From: Nothopassalora personata
Taxonomy: Eukaryota > Ascomycota > Dothideomycetes > Mycosphaerellales > Mycosphaerellaceae
NCBI GenBank assembly: GCA_033816765.1
Contig: CM066287.1
Coordinates: 2,108,001-2,172,000 of the forward strand
Length of the DNA stretch: 64,000 nucleotides
Reading direction: 5' to 3'
Shown here: positions 22,302 to 32,993 of the stretch, one piece after another
Layout of the letters: each line of letters begins with the position of its first letter
How positions within the stretch are numbered: position 1 is the first letter of the stretch
Made by a program: the position numbers and the translations under genes
The notes under the pieces: model-generated
The model's input: the letters and a program-made list of their open reading frames with translations, nothing else
The model's database searches: none
Told to the model about the DNA's origin: nothing

Positions 22302-22648
22302 GTCGACGCGCTGATTCACGCCACCGCAAAGCAGGAGTGGCAGAAGGTCGAGCAGGCGAAGGCGAAAAGGTTGCTGGACGAGAAGGCTAACGCGGAGGTC
22401 AAGACTATGGCTAAGGCACCGGAGGTGAGGATCTTGCCACGGTATCTACAGAAGATTACAAGCTAACATCAGTCACGCTAAGCAGAGTGCAGAGGAAGTG
22501 GGCCATGCGGATCACGAGGAATTTCGAGATAATTGGCAAGGACGACCTTGTGGGCGCTCCAGACAACGTCAACGTGCCAGGAAACCAGACCGGAGGCGCA
22601 AAGAAATTATTGGCAGGCAAGGTCTGGGGTGGAATTACTGCAAAGTAA
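22302..22648 (+). pseudogene. Unassigned gene fragment or small gene lacking a clear 5' exon
   Basis: Two protein-like blocks can be joined by an intron at 22425-22492 (GTGAGG donor, TGCAG acceptor). The first is VDALIHATAKQEWQKVEQAK followed by a helical, Lys/Glu/Ala-rich stretch ending TMAKAPE. The second ends KDDLVGAPDNVNVPGNQ, TGGAKKLLAGKVWGGITAK and a stop. An intron-like acceptor (TATATAGAACAG) lies just before the first block, but no upstream exon with an ATG was found. Family not recognised. It is either a small gene with a missed first exon or a 5'-truncated remnant. Confidence 0.3.
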
Positions 22649-23220
22649 CGAGATTTCTGGATCCTGGGCACGATGGCATGGAGCACAGGAGACGTCTACA
22701 GAAAAGCCAAGCTATGGTGAGAATACATCATCGAACTCACGAAATATGACTCTTTCAAGAACAACTTCATACTTCGCGATCTATTGCGTATGCATCTCAT
22801 TGTCTGCTGTCGTCGGAGATGACCTGAGCTTCGAGCAAGTGTTTCCAGCGTAACTCCATAAAGGCATTGTGTTTATCAAGCCAAGTTGCCCTCATTCGCA
22901 AAGACTGCTTGAGCAAACTTTGCACAACACAGCATCGTAACATCAATCTCATTGTTTCGCCTTCTTGAGGCGGTGGTAGAGGTCGTCCCGATCTTTGCAA
23001 GCATCATGGATACCTCGTACACTTTTTGCATTCATGTATATTGGGATTATGGAATCGAGCGTTGTGCGTGAACGCAAAGTCCTGTCACATGCCGAATTTT
23101 GGCCGGCATCAATTTTAGCGCGCACCTAGCACGGTGCGTTTCAAAAAGTCGACATTTCGCACAGCCATTGACATTTAACACTTCCGCTCATACCACGAGC
23201 CGCAGGTTTGATCTGTCTAC
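22649..23220. other. Intergenic, no gene seen
   Basis: Upstream of the first gene of the tandem family. Nothing recognisable; presumably promoter. Confidence 0.4.
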
Positions 23221-23886
23221 ATGGAGCGCGGTGACAACTCCATCAAGAAGCGCGAGACTCCCGCTTGGATGCACGAAACGCCGTGCGGCGACAAGAGCCA
23301 TGCACATCAGAATGCTGCCTTCGAAGCAGCCGCTCGCTCCATGTGTCGCCTGCCTAAGGTGATGATAGCCCACAAAGTTGATGGCGTTTGCAAATACACC
23401 ATAGAGCATCACCACTCTGTTCGCCCCAAGTTGGTGCTTGCAGCCAACATCACTGCCAAGCGCTGCGTACAGGAGCAAAAGCAGCGCAATTTGGAGGCTA
23501 AGCAGGAGGAGACTCGCAGTGCTGAGACAGCTGCCGGAGAGCAGAAGGTAAGCATCTCTAATGCATCGCCATTGTGTGCAGTTACTAACTCTCGCCAGGT
23601 CGTTCCACATGCAGAGAAGGGGCCACTCGAGAACTCTGGGAACGATGTAAAGCGCGAGGAGTTGGACATTCAGGAGATCATAAGCGAGGATGGGGACGAG
23701 TGGAAGATTGTCGACCTCAACGAGCAGGATCGAGTGGTCAGGAAAGAGACCACAGAGCAGGGCGCGCCTCTCAGGGCGGACATGGACGACTGGGAGCTCG
23801 TGGAGGAGCGCGACGTCGCCATGAACGAGAACTACATCTTCAGACAGGTGCAGTCAGCTCAGGGGAAGCAGTGCATTTTGCAGTAA
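23221..23886 (+). CDS. Tandem small-protein family, member 1 (unknown function)
   Basis: Two exons, 23221-23547 and 23599-23886, with a 51-nt intron (GTAAGC donor, TTACTAACT branch point), giving 204 residues. No signal peptide or TM helix, so probably intracellular. The N-terminal part shares spaced residues with the two downstream genes: C-G-D-K-S-H, then 14 residues, then C-R-L-P-K, and V-D-G-x-x-K-Y-x-I-E-H. A charged, helical middle (KRCVQEQKQRNLEAKQEE) follows. The acidic C-terminal half has two tryptophan motifs in acidic context, DEWKIVD and DDWELVE, and ends QGKQCILQ. Family not recognised. The motifs fit the loose [WFY]xx[LIV] Atg8-interaction pattern, which is suggestive only. Confidence 0.7.
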   Translation: MERGDNSIKKRETPAWMHETPCGDKSHAHQNAAFEAAARSMCRLPKVMIAHKVDGVCKYTIEHHHSVRPKLVLAANITAKRCVQEQKQRNLEAKQEETRSAETAAGEQKVSISNASPLCAVTNSRQVVPHAEKGPLENSGNDVKREELDIQEIISEDGDEWKIVDLNEQDRVVRKETTEQGAPLRADMDDWELVEERDVAMNENYIFRQVQSAQGKQCILQ

Positions 23887-24594
23887 TCTGCTCGATCCTC
23901 TGGATTTGGGCACTCAGAACTCTTTGAGGCACAGAAACTCGAAGCTGGCGTCCACGTCCTCGAAGAAGGCAGTAGCTACTACCCTCTACGAGCCGTGAAG
24001 CGCTATCGGACTATATCGAAGTGAAACATAATAGCAATCATCTCTGTGCTGCCTCTATGTATCTATCCACAAGCAGTGGGAATGTGCGCCTCGAGCGCAA
24101 GTAGACCGTAAACGTCCACTCTTCACGCATATTCCCTTGCTAACGACTCAAGATTGTCGTTCGTGCGGCTTCCTTCATGAAACTGGAGCAGAGACGCAAT
24201 TGAGATAGAGCTCTTCAGAGCAGCCACGATGATTTTGCGGGCGCTATTGGGGCAAACAAACAAAGCGTCAGCAATCCATGCCCTACCATAGAAGTATCTC
24301 ACACTTTGTGCGCTGCTCCTGATTCCCTTCCATCTCTATCATCTATATACACCAATCGCGTAAAAACGTCGTGAGTGTTGAACCGTGTGCTTTCGGCCAT
24401 GCGGCTGGGGCGAAGCGCGATTCCGATACGTCGGTGAATGCAAATCGGGGCACATGCCGCTCTAGCCTGTGGGCTTAAAACTCGACCTTTCTTACAATTC
24501 TTCTCTCAAGCAAAGCCTGTACTCAGCACGCACGAGAGTCACACTCTTATCTCTCGTCTTCACCCGACTCCATCAAACATCGTCAGCAAACACG
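23887..24594. other. Intergenic between family members 1 and 2
   Basis: No gene seen. A TATATA box at 24344-24349 lies about 245 bp upstream of the member 2 ATG. Confidence 0.45.
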
Positions 24595-25403
24595 ATGTCG
24601 AAGGCTTACGTCCTCCCTGGCTTCCCTCCCGACCCGCCGTGGATCAACAACGAGCTGTGCCAGGACCCGAGCCACGATGACCTGCTGGAGGAGGTGCAGC
24701 TTTCCGTTCGCCGCGGCTGCTGCTTGCCGCAGAAGCGCATTACGCGCTACGTCGACGGTGCCTTCAAGTACAGACTCGAGCATCGCCAGGGCGTTCCACA
24801 GCATAAGGTGGACGAGGTAGACAACGTCGGTCTGCGCTTTGGGGAGTTGCGCAAGGAGGACGAAGCCAGCAGCAGGCCGCCAGGAAGAAGGCCAAGTTCG
24901 TGAAGCAGAAGGAAGAGGCGTTCGCTGAGAAGAAGGGTCCGAAGGAGGATTTCAACCACAAGGAGTTTAACACCAACGAGGACTTCACTGGAGAATTGAT
25001 CGGCAACAAGCAGCTTCCCAAGAGGACTCGTACCACTCACGAGGACCTTGCTACAGGGAAGGATGTCGAGGAAAATACCGCTACTGGCGGGAATTGGGGC
25101 GAAGAGACGATCATGAAGGATGAGACGACTTCCAAGGACTTCGCCGACACTGACAGAACCACCTGTGCGCCCCAAACCCAACATCGCTTTCCACAAGCTA
25201 ACAGGTCCCAGGCCACTGACGAGACCGAGACCGTGCGCAAGGACGATGGCGAAGAGAATAGAGTCAACGATACCTTGATAACTGAGAACGACGTTGTCCT
25301 CGACAGCGACTTCGAAATTGTCGAAAGTGGAGGACCAGCCGAGGAGATGCGCCGGAACGCTGGTCTCGTCACCAAGGCTCTGCGCACTCTTCGCTGCGTC
25401 TAA
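24595..25403 (+). CDS. Tandem small-protein family, member 2 (intron or frameshift)
   Basis: Starts MSKAYVLPGFPPDPPW and shares the family N-terminus: C-Q-D-P-S-H, 14 residues, C-C-L-P-Q, then V-D-G-x-x-K-Y-x-L-E-H. The frame must change near 24810-24880 to enter the long downstream frame that ends at 25403. A 53-nt intron at 24817-24869 would do this. It has a poor donor (GTAGAC) and no clear branch point, but the joined product (HKVDE-QQAARKKAKF) aligns in length with the helical middle of member 1. A single-base indel is the alternative. The acidic C-terminus has DSDFEIVES, the counterpart of the W-x-x-V motifs of the other members. With the intron the product is about 251 residues. Confidence 0.55.
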
Positions 25404-26153
25404 GGCTCGGAAGAAACCACGACCATAACATGGCTCAAGACGGAAAGCTGTGAAGCTCTGACTTGAGAACCCTGTGGCAGCCACAAATAGCTGCTCGCGC
25501 AGCCAATAGACTAGTTCCATGGACCGAGATGATACGATGCATGCTTCTCACCAACTCTGATTGAGCTTCCGAGCCATCACTGGTCCTCAATGTTTTGCTG
25601 AGGTCGTGTGCAATAGCGCAACCAAGTGAGTGACCAGCTGTTTGCGGAGGTACGTGCCTGCCGATCAAGATATGGCAAACAACGCATCGAAATCGTTCGT
25701 CTTCGTCTCGGTGTTCATAGCAATGCTCGCGTGATGTCCTCTTCCAGAGGATTCGGCCACTGTCCAACGCATACTAACCTCTGCAGCGTAGCCGCGTCGT
25801 CCACGGTATAGCCGGAACATCATGAGCGCCATGTATACGTCGAGTCGCTCGGTTGCGAGACGCGCTCCCCATATTCACTTCCTCGAACCCTTCTTCTCTG
25901 TTGTGGACCCACCGAGTGAACCGCTAGCACACGGTCATCCATCTCCTCGTATTCACGTGCTCATTTCCAACGCTTATTGCCTCCAATCACATACTCACAT
26001 ACGCCCTCGATTTCCCACCTCATAAATACTTCCGACACACACACCTCACTCTCAAACAAAACCACCGCGAATCTCCCTCACACCTTCACTACCACCACCA
26101 CGACACATACATACACCTCCAACCACCACAGCACCACCGCACGAACCGCAAAA
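25404..26153. other. Intergenic between family members 2 and 3
   Basis: No gene recognised. The 3' part, just upstream of the next ATG, is a C/A-rich leader with CACCAC and ACACAC runs, typical of a fungal 5' UTR. Confidence 0.45.
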
Positions 26154-26631
26154 ATGTCCGCCCCAAACATCAACATCAACGCCGTCCCCTGCGCCGACCC
26201 CTCGCACTCCGCCGTATCCTCCAACACCGAACTCGAAATGCACATTCGAGCAAACTGCGAGGTCCCCAAGACGGGCAAGCAAGTCCAGGAAGGCCGCTAC
26301 TGGACCCTCGTGACCTGCCACCAAACCAACGCCATCGCGCCAGCCGCCCTCCAGGCCTTCCACCAGTCGGCCGCGGATGCCTGGAAGAAGGGTCTGTACC
26401 CGAAGTCTGCGGGCTCGAAGGGAAATTTCGGAGTCATGTACATTAAGGTGAGTTTTGAGAATCTCGAGTGTTCTTTTTCAGAGGATGAGGAGTAAGGCTA
26501 ATGAAATGAAACAGGACAGCACCGACGAGGATGAGGATTGGGAATTCGTGGAGAAGAAGCACGCGGATGAGGAGGACGTGAAGTCGGCTAGTGGCAAGCA
26601 TGTCCACTGTCTGCAGAGCGGATTGCAGTAA
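26154..26631 (+). CDS. Tandem small-protein family, member 3 (unknown function)
   Basis: Exons 26154-26447 and 26515-26631 give 136 residues; the 67-nt intron has a GTGAGT donor and GGCTAATG branch point. ATG 26154 (MSAPNININ) is chosen over an in-frame ATG 59 codons upstream, because the intervening sequence is a C/A-rich untranslated leader. The shared N-terminal pattern is C-A-D-P-S-H, 16 residues, C-E-V-P-K, then V-x-x-G-R-Y-W. This copy lacks the long helical middle and goes from a globular-looking core (AFHQSAADAWKKGLYP) to an acidic tail, DEDEDWEFVEK, ending LQSGLQ. It is the shortest and best-formed member. Family not recognised. Confidence 0.75.
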
Positions 26632-27179
26632 AATTGCGACAGGCTACTCCTACCCACCGCACGAGGTCGAGATGAACCAACGACACGCCATCGAGACAAG
26701 CGCGACACATGAGATTAAATCAGCGAATGCTCCTTGAGTAATGGAAGGATGGAACGTACATGAGAGCTGCAGCGCGGCAAGGCACGGCACACGGTTGAGC
26801 CTAGCATGCCTGGTTCCGCAGAAGGATAGCTATGCACTACAACGCACAAAAGGTTGGTCATCCATGCTTGCTGTCTTCCGATCTTGTTGCTTTCCAAAGT
26901 GGTCTGCTTGTGATCGTCGTGGTTGCCCCGAGAGGGAAGCCGAAGTGTGAGCCCGAGAAGGATGCGCAGGATTGTAAGAGCTGGGGATAAACCTTGGCGG
27001 GATGCCTGCGATGATGTCCTTGATGATGCCTCTAACGATGCCTCTGCTGAATATTGTGAAGCATTTGTGATAATCTTGTTGCACGACCGGGCCTTCGAAT
27101 TACCATTCCCAGCATAGGAATTCCACCATACGAAACGTTCATTTTAAAGAGCAGTCTGAAAGTAACGAGACTCCACATC
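26632..27179. other. Intergenic, no gene seen
   Basis: Space after the tandem family. Contains ATGATG/GATGCC-rich sequence near 27000-27050 but no coding region I can support. Confidence 0.4.
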
Positions 27180-28176
27180 CAGAACCTACCAAGACTGGCC
27201 GCCTGCCATTCTCATACAAAAGCTCTGGACCTACTTCATCATTGAGTGGCGAGACAGCGTACTTTGTCCGGGAAGATCTTGCAGCGCAAAGTCACCACTG
27301 CTGGTCACCCATGGCGGCCCAGGCATGGTCCCCGACTACATGCTGCCCTTCGCATTGATCGCTGAGGACTCTGGCACTCCGGTCGTCATGTACGACCAGA
27401 TTGGCTGTCGTCAGTGATCACGGTTCAAGGACCAAGCCGGGAACGAGAGCCTTTGGACTGTGGAGCTCTTCATGAAAGAGCTCGTAGCTGTGATCAAGCA
27501 CCTCCAGGCAGATCAGTTTGACTTATTGGGCCACTCTTTGGGCGGCTTTTCTCTCTGGGAACTTCGCCGCTCGGAAGCAGCCTTGAGGCCTGCGCAAACT
27601 GATCATCTGCAACTCGCCTCCAAGCCCAAAGCTCATGGACCCGATCTCTGCCAGAATGCGAAAGGGGATGCTGAAGGAGGTTCAGGATGTCATGGACCAA
27701 TGTGAGGCCGCGGACAGCTTCTAATGTCCGGCAGGACAAGCCGCAATGCAGTATGCGTACACGCTGCATGGCTGTCGGGTCACGCCTTGGCCGAAAGAAT
27801 TGATGGCCTGTTCGTTAGGCTTGGCGGGGGACAAGACCGTGTACGAAACAATGGCTGGGAGCTCGGCCTTTACCATGTGAGTGTGTCCGAACTCGTGCTT
27901 GAGTGTGACTGGCAGGTCTGCAGGAAAGGCTCGATCACTAGAGTGCCTGACCTGGAGACCCTGATCTGTGAGATCACAAAAAGGACATGTCCCAGAGGGT
28001 TGCTGGTTGTGTGTGACTGCCGAGTTCGATCTAGCCTCGAGGGAGATCCATGAGTGATGGCACACGGAGCCGCAATACAAGGTGCAGCATGTACACCTCA
28101 AGATCTCCAGTCACTTCGTCATGCTCGAGGAGACTGAGGAGCTGATGAAGGCTATTGGCGCCTTCTTAGGATCGTA
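27180..28176 (+). pseudogene. Decayed proline-iminopeptidase-like alpha/beta hydrolase
   Basis: Recognisable blocks of an S33-type alpha/beta hydrolase lie in order but in several frames. These are the oxyanion motif THGGPGMVPDYM and VVMYDQIGCRQ near 27300-27415, the nucleophile elbow LLGHSLGG near 27525-27545, KLIICNSPPSPKLMDPISAR near 27600, PWPKELMACSLGLAGDKTVY near 27790, and the C-terminal His region SSHFVMLEETEELMKAIGAF ending at the TAG at 28174. A stop follows GCRQ (TGA at about 27416), where functional relatives read on, and frames change after the GHSLGG motif. Some breaks could be introns, but the in-frame stop within a conserved block argues for a pseudogene. The usual role would be release of N-terminal proline from peptides. 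Confidence 0.65.
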
Positions 28177-28991
28177 GTCTGTGGAAGGGTTGTTGCTACC
28201 CTTTGCATCGGCAGCCGAAGTGGGCACCAGCTCGGCAGCCTGTTGTGATTTGTGCACAATGTAACCATTGTCACGTTGATCGGCACCTTGCATGACGACC
28301 GCAACAAGTTCTTGTTGTGATTTGGTACACAGTCCTCGTGTTGACGGACGACTGCGTGTTGCAGATGTCAAAACGAGGGCGCTGCACCTGACCGTCCCTG
28401 GCGTCGTACTTATGCACCCCGAAGTGGCTTGTCCGACCAAACCATGTAGAGCGGATCGTTTCGTACAACCACGTGTCGACCTCCTGCGTGATCGTGCTAC
28501 TGGACTATGCCAGAGAAGAACAATCCACGACGGCACGTAAGTCGAAGTGCTGTTGCTGCGACGACGCCGTTCACACAGGTCACTTGCCGACTGTTGTCAG
28601 TAGGGCACTTGATATAGAGAACTGCGTGTCATGCGCAGATGATTATCTTTCGATACCTATCCAAGGCAATCGCGACATTTACCAATCATTATTGTTCATT
28701 GATGCAACAGTGTACAGTCCGCTGGCTTCAGAGACACCAGGTCGAAGCAAACAATACTTGCAAAACATCAGCCAGAGCCTGAAGCAAGATCTCTGGGTGT
28801 ACTGAGGTCAGAAGTGTAGAGACCTGCTCAGTGAGTGGTCCCCGATGCAACCATCGTCATCTCTGGACTGACCAGAAAGCCAACATAAGACCAGACTCAA
28901 TCGCAAGTCGGATCTCGATTTACCCAAGCTCTTCCCAATTACCTCATCACCACGCATCCATCACGAGCAGCCACCAACATACCCACCCACC
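28177..28991. other. Intergenic, no gene recognised
   Basis: A minus-strand frame (about 28111-28536) and a shorter one beside it contain some protein-like text (STWFGRTSHFGVHKYDAR), but no start, family or consistent frame could be established. The last 60 bp form the leader of the next gene. Confidence 0.35.
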
Positions 28992-29333
28992 ATGCACCCC
29001 ACGTTAGCAGTACTGTCTTTGTTAGCTACGGTCCTGGCAGCTCCCGCAGCGCTGCCCAGCCACAAGAAAGAGCATATTGAAGTGAATATCCCGTCACTTC
29101 CTTTTGTCCTCGAAGCAGGCATCCAAGTACGCCAGGTGGAAGACCAGTGTCAGCCGGACCTCTGTATACCTCTCTGGCAGGCATGTGTGATTGACTGTGA
29201 CTCATTGACTGGGCCTGAATGGTACGTTGAGTCCACTTTCTGATGGATGGTCGGATGCTAACGAGACTGCAGCTTCAGCGCTCAAAGCGCTCCAAGTTGT
29301 GAGGGTTGTGAAATCAGCATAGCCGGGTGTTGA
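28992..29333 (+). CDS. Small secreted cysteine-rich protein (effector-like)
   Basis: Exons 28992-29221 and 29273-29333 (51-nt intron, GTACGT donor, GCTAACG branch point) give 96 residues. A signal peptide (MHPTLAVLSLLATVLA) is followed by a short propeptide-like stretch and a mature C-terminal region with eight cysteines: C-x4-C-x6-C-x3-C, then one completed across the splice junction (PE-C), then PS-C-EG-C and the final C just before the stop. The even cysteine number and small size fit a disulfide-bonded secreted protein; such proteins in plant-associated fungi are often effectors, but nothing here proves that role. Family not recognised. Without splicing the frame ends a few codons after the donor and loses four cysteines. 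Confidence 0.75.
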
Positions 29334-29738
29334 TCTCGAGGCGAGAAGTGGCAGAAGAGCGAGTAAGAGTGGGCATGAGTTGGGAGTGGTGGAGCGAGTG
29401 AGACCATGTAGTATGATGAATGACAATATGATGATGTGCGCGGCGATGTGTTCTGGTGACTGTCATGGAGGCGTGGAAGGAAGTCCTGCGCACGCCGTCA
29501 TTAAGTTTAGGGCAGCCGCATCAAATATTGACGACTGCTCGCTGGACGATAGTGGATTTGGATTCGCGTGCCTGCCCCGAAACTCTTACAGCCGATTCGC
29601 TAGTGCGCGCACCGTCGTGCTTGGCGGCCACGACGAACTTTTTGGGTCGAGGAAGAACAATCTCTTGCTCTGAACAGGCAACGCTGCACTTCAACTCTCC
29701 CGCCGTCCACGTCAAAGTCCAGGACAAATCCGCCCAGC
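29334..29738. other. Intergenic, promoter of the ribosomal protein gene
   Basis: No gene seen. The sequence runs directly into a CT/AC-rich leader before the eS7 ATG. Confidence 0.45.
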
Positions 29739-30585
29739 ATGTCTCAGCAAGCACTCAACAAGATTGCGCCCAACTCGCCATCGCGAGCCAAGCCAAATGA
29801 GATCGAGACCAACATTGCGACGGCTCTGTACGAGCTCGAGACCAACATTCCAGACATGAAGGCCGCCCTCAGGCCACTGCAGTTCGTGTCTGCCCGCGAG
29901 GTAAGCTGATGGTTGTAGCCGAATGGAAGTAGCAAGCGTCGAGAAAGCTGTGGCACAATCGGCACCGCCATTGGATGCACAAGAGATGGAACGTGAGAAC
30001 ATATGGTCAATATACCTCGATACACACGAAACGAAGAGGCGGTGGGCACTGGGCAGCTTTGCGCTGACACCAGGATTCTTACAGATCGAGGTCGGCCACG
30101 GTCGCAAGGCCATTGTCATCTTCGTCCCAGTTCCGCTCCTTCAGGGCTGGCACCGTTCCCAGCAGCGGTGAGTACATACATCACCTCATCCAACACTTGC
30201 AGCTCCTAACATCATCCTCAGCTTGACCCGTGAGCTCGAGAAGAAGTTCTCCGACCGCCACGTGCTCATCGTCGCCTCCCGCCGCATCCTGCCACGCCCA
30301 AAGCGCAGCAACCGCAGCCGCACCTCGCAGACCCAGAAGCGTCCACGCAGCCGAACTCTCACCGCTGTCCACGACGCCATCCTCGCAGATCTCGTCTACC
30401 CAGTCGAGATTGTCGGCAAGCGTCTGCGCACCAAGGAGGACGGCGCCAAGATCCTCAAGGTCGTCCTCGACGAGAAGGAGCGTGGTGGTGTCGACTACCG
30501 CCTCGACACCTACTCGGAGGTCTACAAGCGCCTGACTGGCAAGGGTGTCAACTTTGAGTTCCCACAGACCGCTCATGAGATCTAG
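29739..30585 (+). CDS. RPS7: 40S ribosomal protein eS7
   Basis: Component of the small ribosomal subunit. Exons 29739-29900, 30085-30167 and 30222-30585 give 202 residues, the normal length. It starts [15 protein letters not shown]. Family blocks include [74 protein letters not shown] and [19 protein letters not shown], ending [10 protein letters not shown]. The 184-nt first intron is longer than others in the window, as is common in fungal ribosomal protein genes. Start and both splice junctions are fixed by conservation. Confidence 0.97.
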
Positions 30586-32993
30586 ACGCTCCATCAGAGT
30601 AACCCTTTCGAGCACTCGAGCACGGCGGTAGCCGGCGGCAGACACACACCACACTTTTTCGAGCGAGTCGAACGATTGCTCAACAAGCGATGGACGACTG
30701 GACTTGTGTCATGGCGGTAATGCGGCGCATCGGAAAAGGGGGACAACAGGTAGTCATGTTGAGCTTCGCAAAAAGCAGCTCAGAAATTGGTTGATTGACG
30801 ACACCATATCCAGCTTCAGTTCAATGGCAGCTTTTTCTTGAAGCGCTTCGTGAATTGTTCTCGTCATCCTATTTCCGGTGTCGTTAGCACCATGAGTCCC
30901 TGTTGAAGATGCCCGGGACCGCAGTGCATTGCCGATGTCGATTCAAGTCTGTCTCGGTGTCACTCTGGTCTGAGACAGTTGGAGGTCTTGCATCTTTTCT
31001 ACGCAAGGCCTTAAAGCCGCCGGGCGCCAAGAGCACGGAGATGTGTTCTTCGTTGCGCAGCTCAGATTGCTAACGACACTCCATTAGAAATCATGAGCCT
31101 AAAGAGAAAGATCGAAGAGGTCCTCTCGACCCGCAGTGGCACGTACAAACATCGGTGCTGTCAGCCATCGAAGCGGCACAAGGGAAATGACGGCGCAGGT
31201 CCTACATCCGCTGGCAGCCTTTCGAGATCCAAACAGTCGCAATGCCGGACGCACTGTTGCGGAAGTGTACGAGCTCGTAGAAGCCATACTGCTCCAGCTG
31301 CCAGTTTAGGGTATTGCAATCTGGATGGGCGAGTGAAAAATTCTTCTCACAGGTCGCCGAAGACACGATTCTGGTCTACCGCCACGTATTTGGACCTCTA
31401 CCACCAGGCCACGACCTGTTCTGGAAGATCAACGATGACGACAGCTCTCCAGAAAGCATCGAGGTTCTTCGGGGTCCAGTGCGACTCCGAATGGCACTGC
31501 GACCTGAATCGATTCGATATGCCGTCTCCGTGACATTCATCGAAGTTCTGCTCCGTCCAGGAGGATTCAGGAATGTGAGCACGGCGGATGAAGCACGGCC
31601 CTTCTTTGGCCAGAGCGTTTCGCGATTTCAGATTTACGGATAATGGAGATTTCGCTTGGCTGGTTCTGCGATTCCTGATGCTGGTGTGCAACTACTACAT
31701 CTCTAGGGTAGACGTCGCCGCTGTGCCAACTGGATCCGGGCTTCTCGATGAGTCGTCCTTCATGAATCCTCCGGCAAGCGAAGTATAACTGCGTATCAGG
31801 GACCTAGAAGGCCTGAGTCATATTATGCGATCAGAGTCTAGTTTTGACATCTTGTACGGCTCGATGCCTTTCGTCCTTGGCCGAACTTGCTGATGCTCTG
31901 AGTTGGGGTTTGGCCTGGTAATGCTCGCCATTGAGAATCGGCCACAATGACCACGAATGGTGGCTCGACCGTTCTTCATGTTCTCGATTTTTGTAATAGC
32001 AGACTCATCGTGATCGGAGCTGGAGATGACGATGAAACTTTGATGCTTCGTTGCTCGAGACTCAATTACTCCAGGCTTTGCAACTACTTGCTCGAAAGCC
32101 TTTTCCGGCCTGTTTCGACTATTGTCGTGCAGTGGTTCTTCTTTATCGGTGGCGTCGGTTCCAGCGCTGGGAAGATTGGCCTCCCCCGCTCAGATCTCCC
32201 GGATTATCCAGCCACTGGGAGCGGCTATTGTTGCATCAGATTCATCTGGACTCGATAGTCCGCTGGAGGTAGTCCGTATTCCTGATAGTCACATGTACGT
32301 TTTGACGAAGCGACTTGTTGTTATGCGAATGGGACACATGAGATCCGGCAAACGAGATCGCGACCACATAGCGCGCATCACATGCCGACTGTCTCCTCCG
32401 TTCCAAGTTGCAAACCCCAGGCGACAACAGGGGTGGCGGCAACGATATGCCAGGATCATTTCTGTCTCCTGAACCTCACGAGATCAACACCGCTTGGACA
32501 ATATCAATGGGCACAGAAGTGGTCAACGCGCGCCAGAAGCTTTATCTACTATGGATGCTGCCATACTATGTCTTCAAACTGCTCCGCCATATACCAGTGC
32601 ACAGGTCTTCAGTCGAGACGGTGCTCCAGGTCGACATAACCCGGCATCCTAGCCTCTTCTGATAACGCAGCGACCACGAAGTCTGGGAGACACAAGTCAG
32701 AACATCAACCTCTCCAGAAACAGTATCCTCCTGACATATCTTCCTCGCTCCTAGCTCCTCTTACATCGACCGAACTCTCTGAAGAGAGCTCAGGTCTTTC
32801 CAACCGTACGACCTCTTCCAGCACCTTCCCGAATCAAACGGCTCCAGCAACGACGCCATATCAGCCCCAGTGCTTCAGACTGATCTCCCCTCCAGGAGAT
32901 CAAAGTCAACACACGCTTGACCGAACTCTACCTTGGGTAGAGCTCAAAGTCTTCGCATGAAATGATCCAATCTCTGGGTGACAAAATCTTCAA
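30586..32993. other. Gene-poor stretch with possible F-box-like remnant
   Basis: No intact gene is supported. At 31230-31290 a frame reads VAEVYELVEAILLQLPV followed by a stop, reminiscent of the start of F-box-like domains in dothideomycete proteins. The downstream frame 31314-31643 (VAEDTILVYRHVFGPLPPG, FFGQSVSRFQIYG) is protein-like but disconnected. Together they may be a decayed F-box-type gene at about 31090-31790. The rest (31800-32990) shows only short open frames. Low certainty throughout. Confidence 0.3.
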
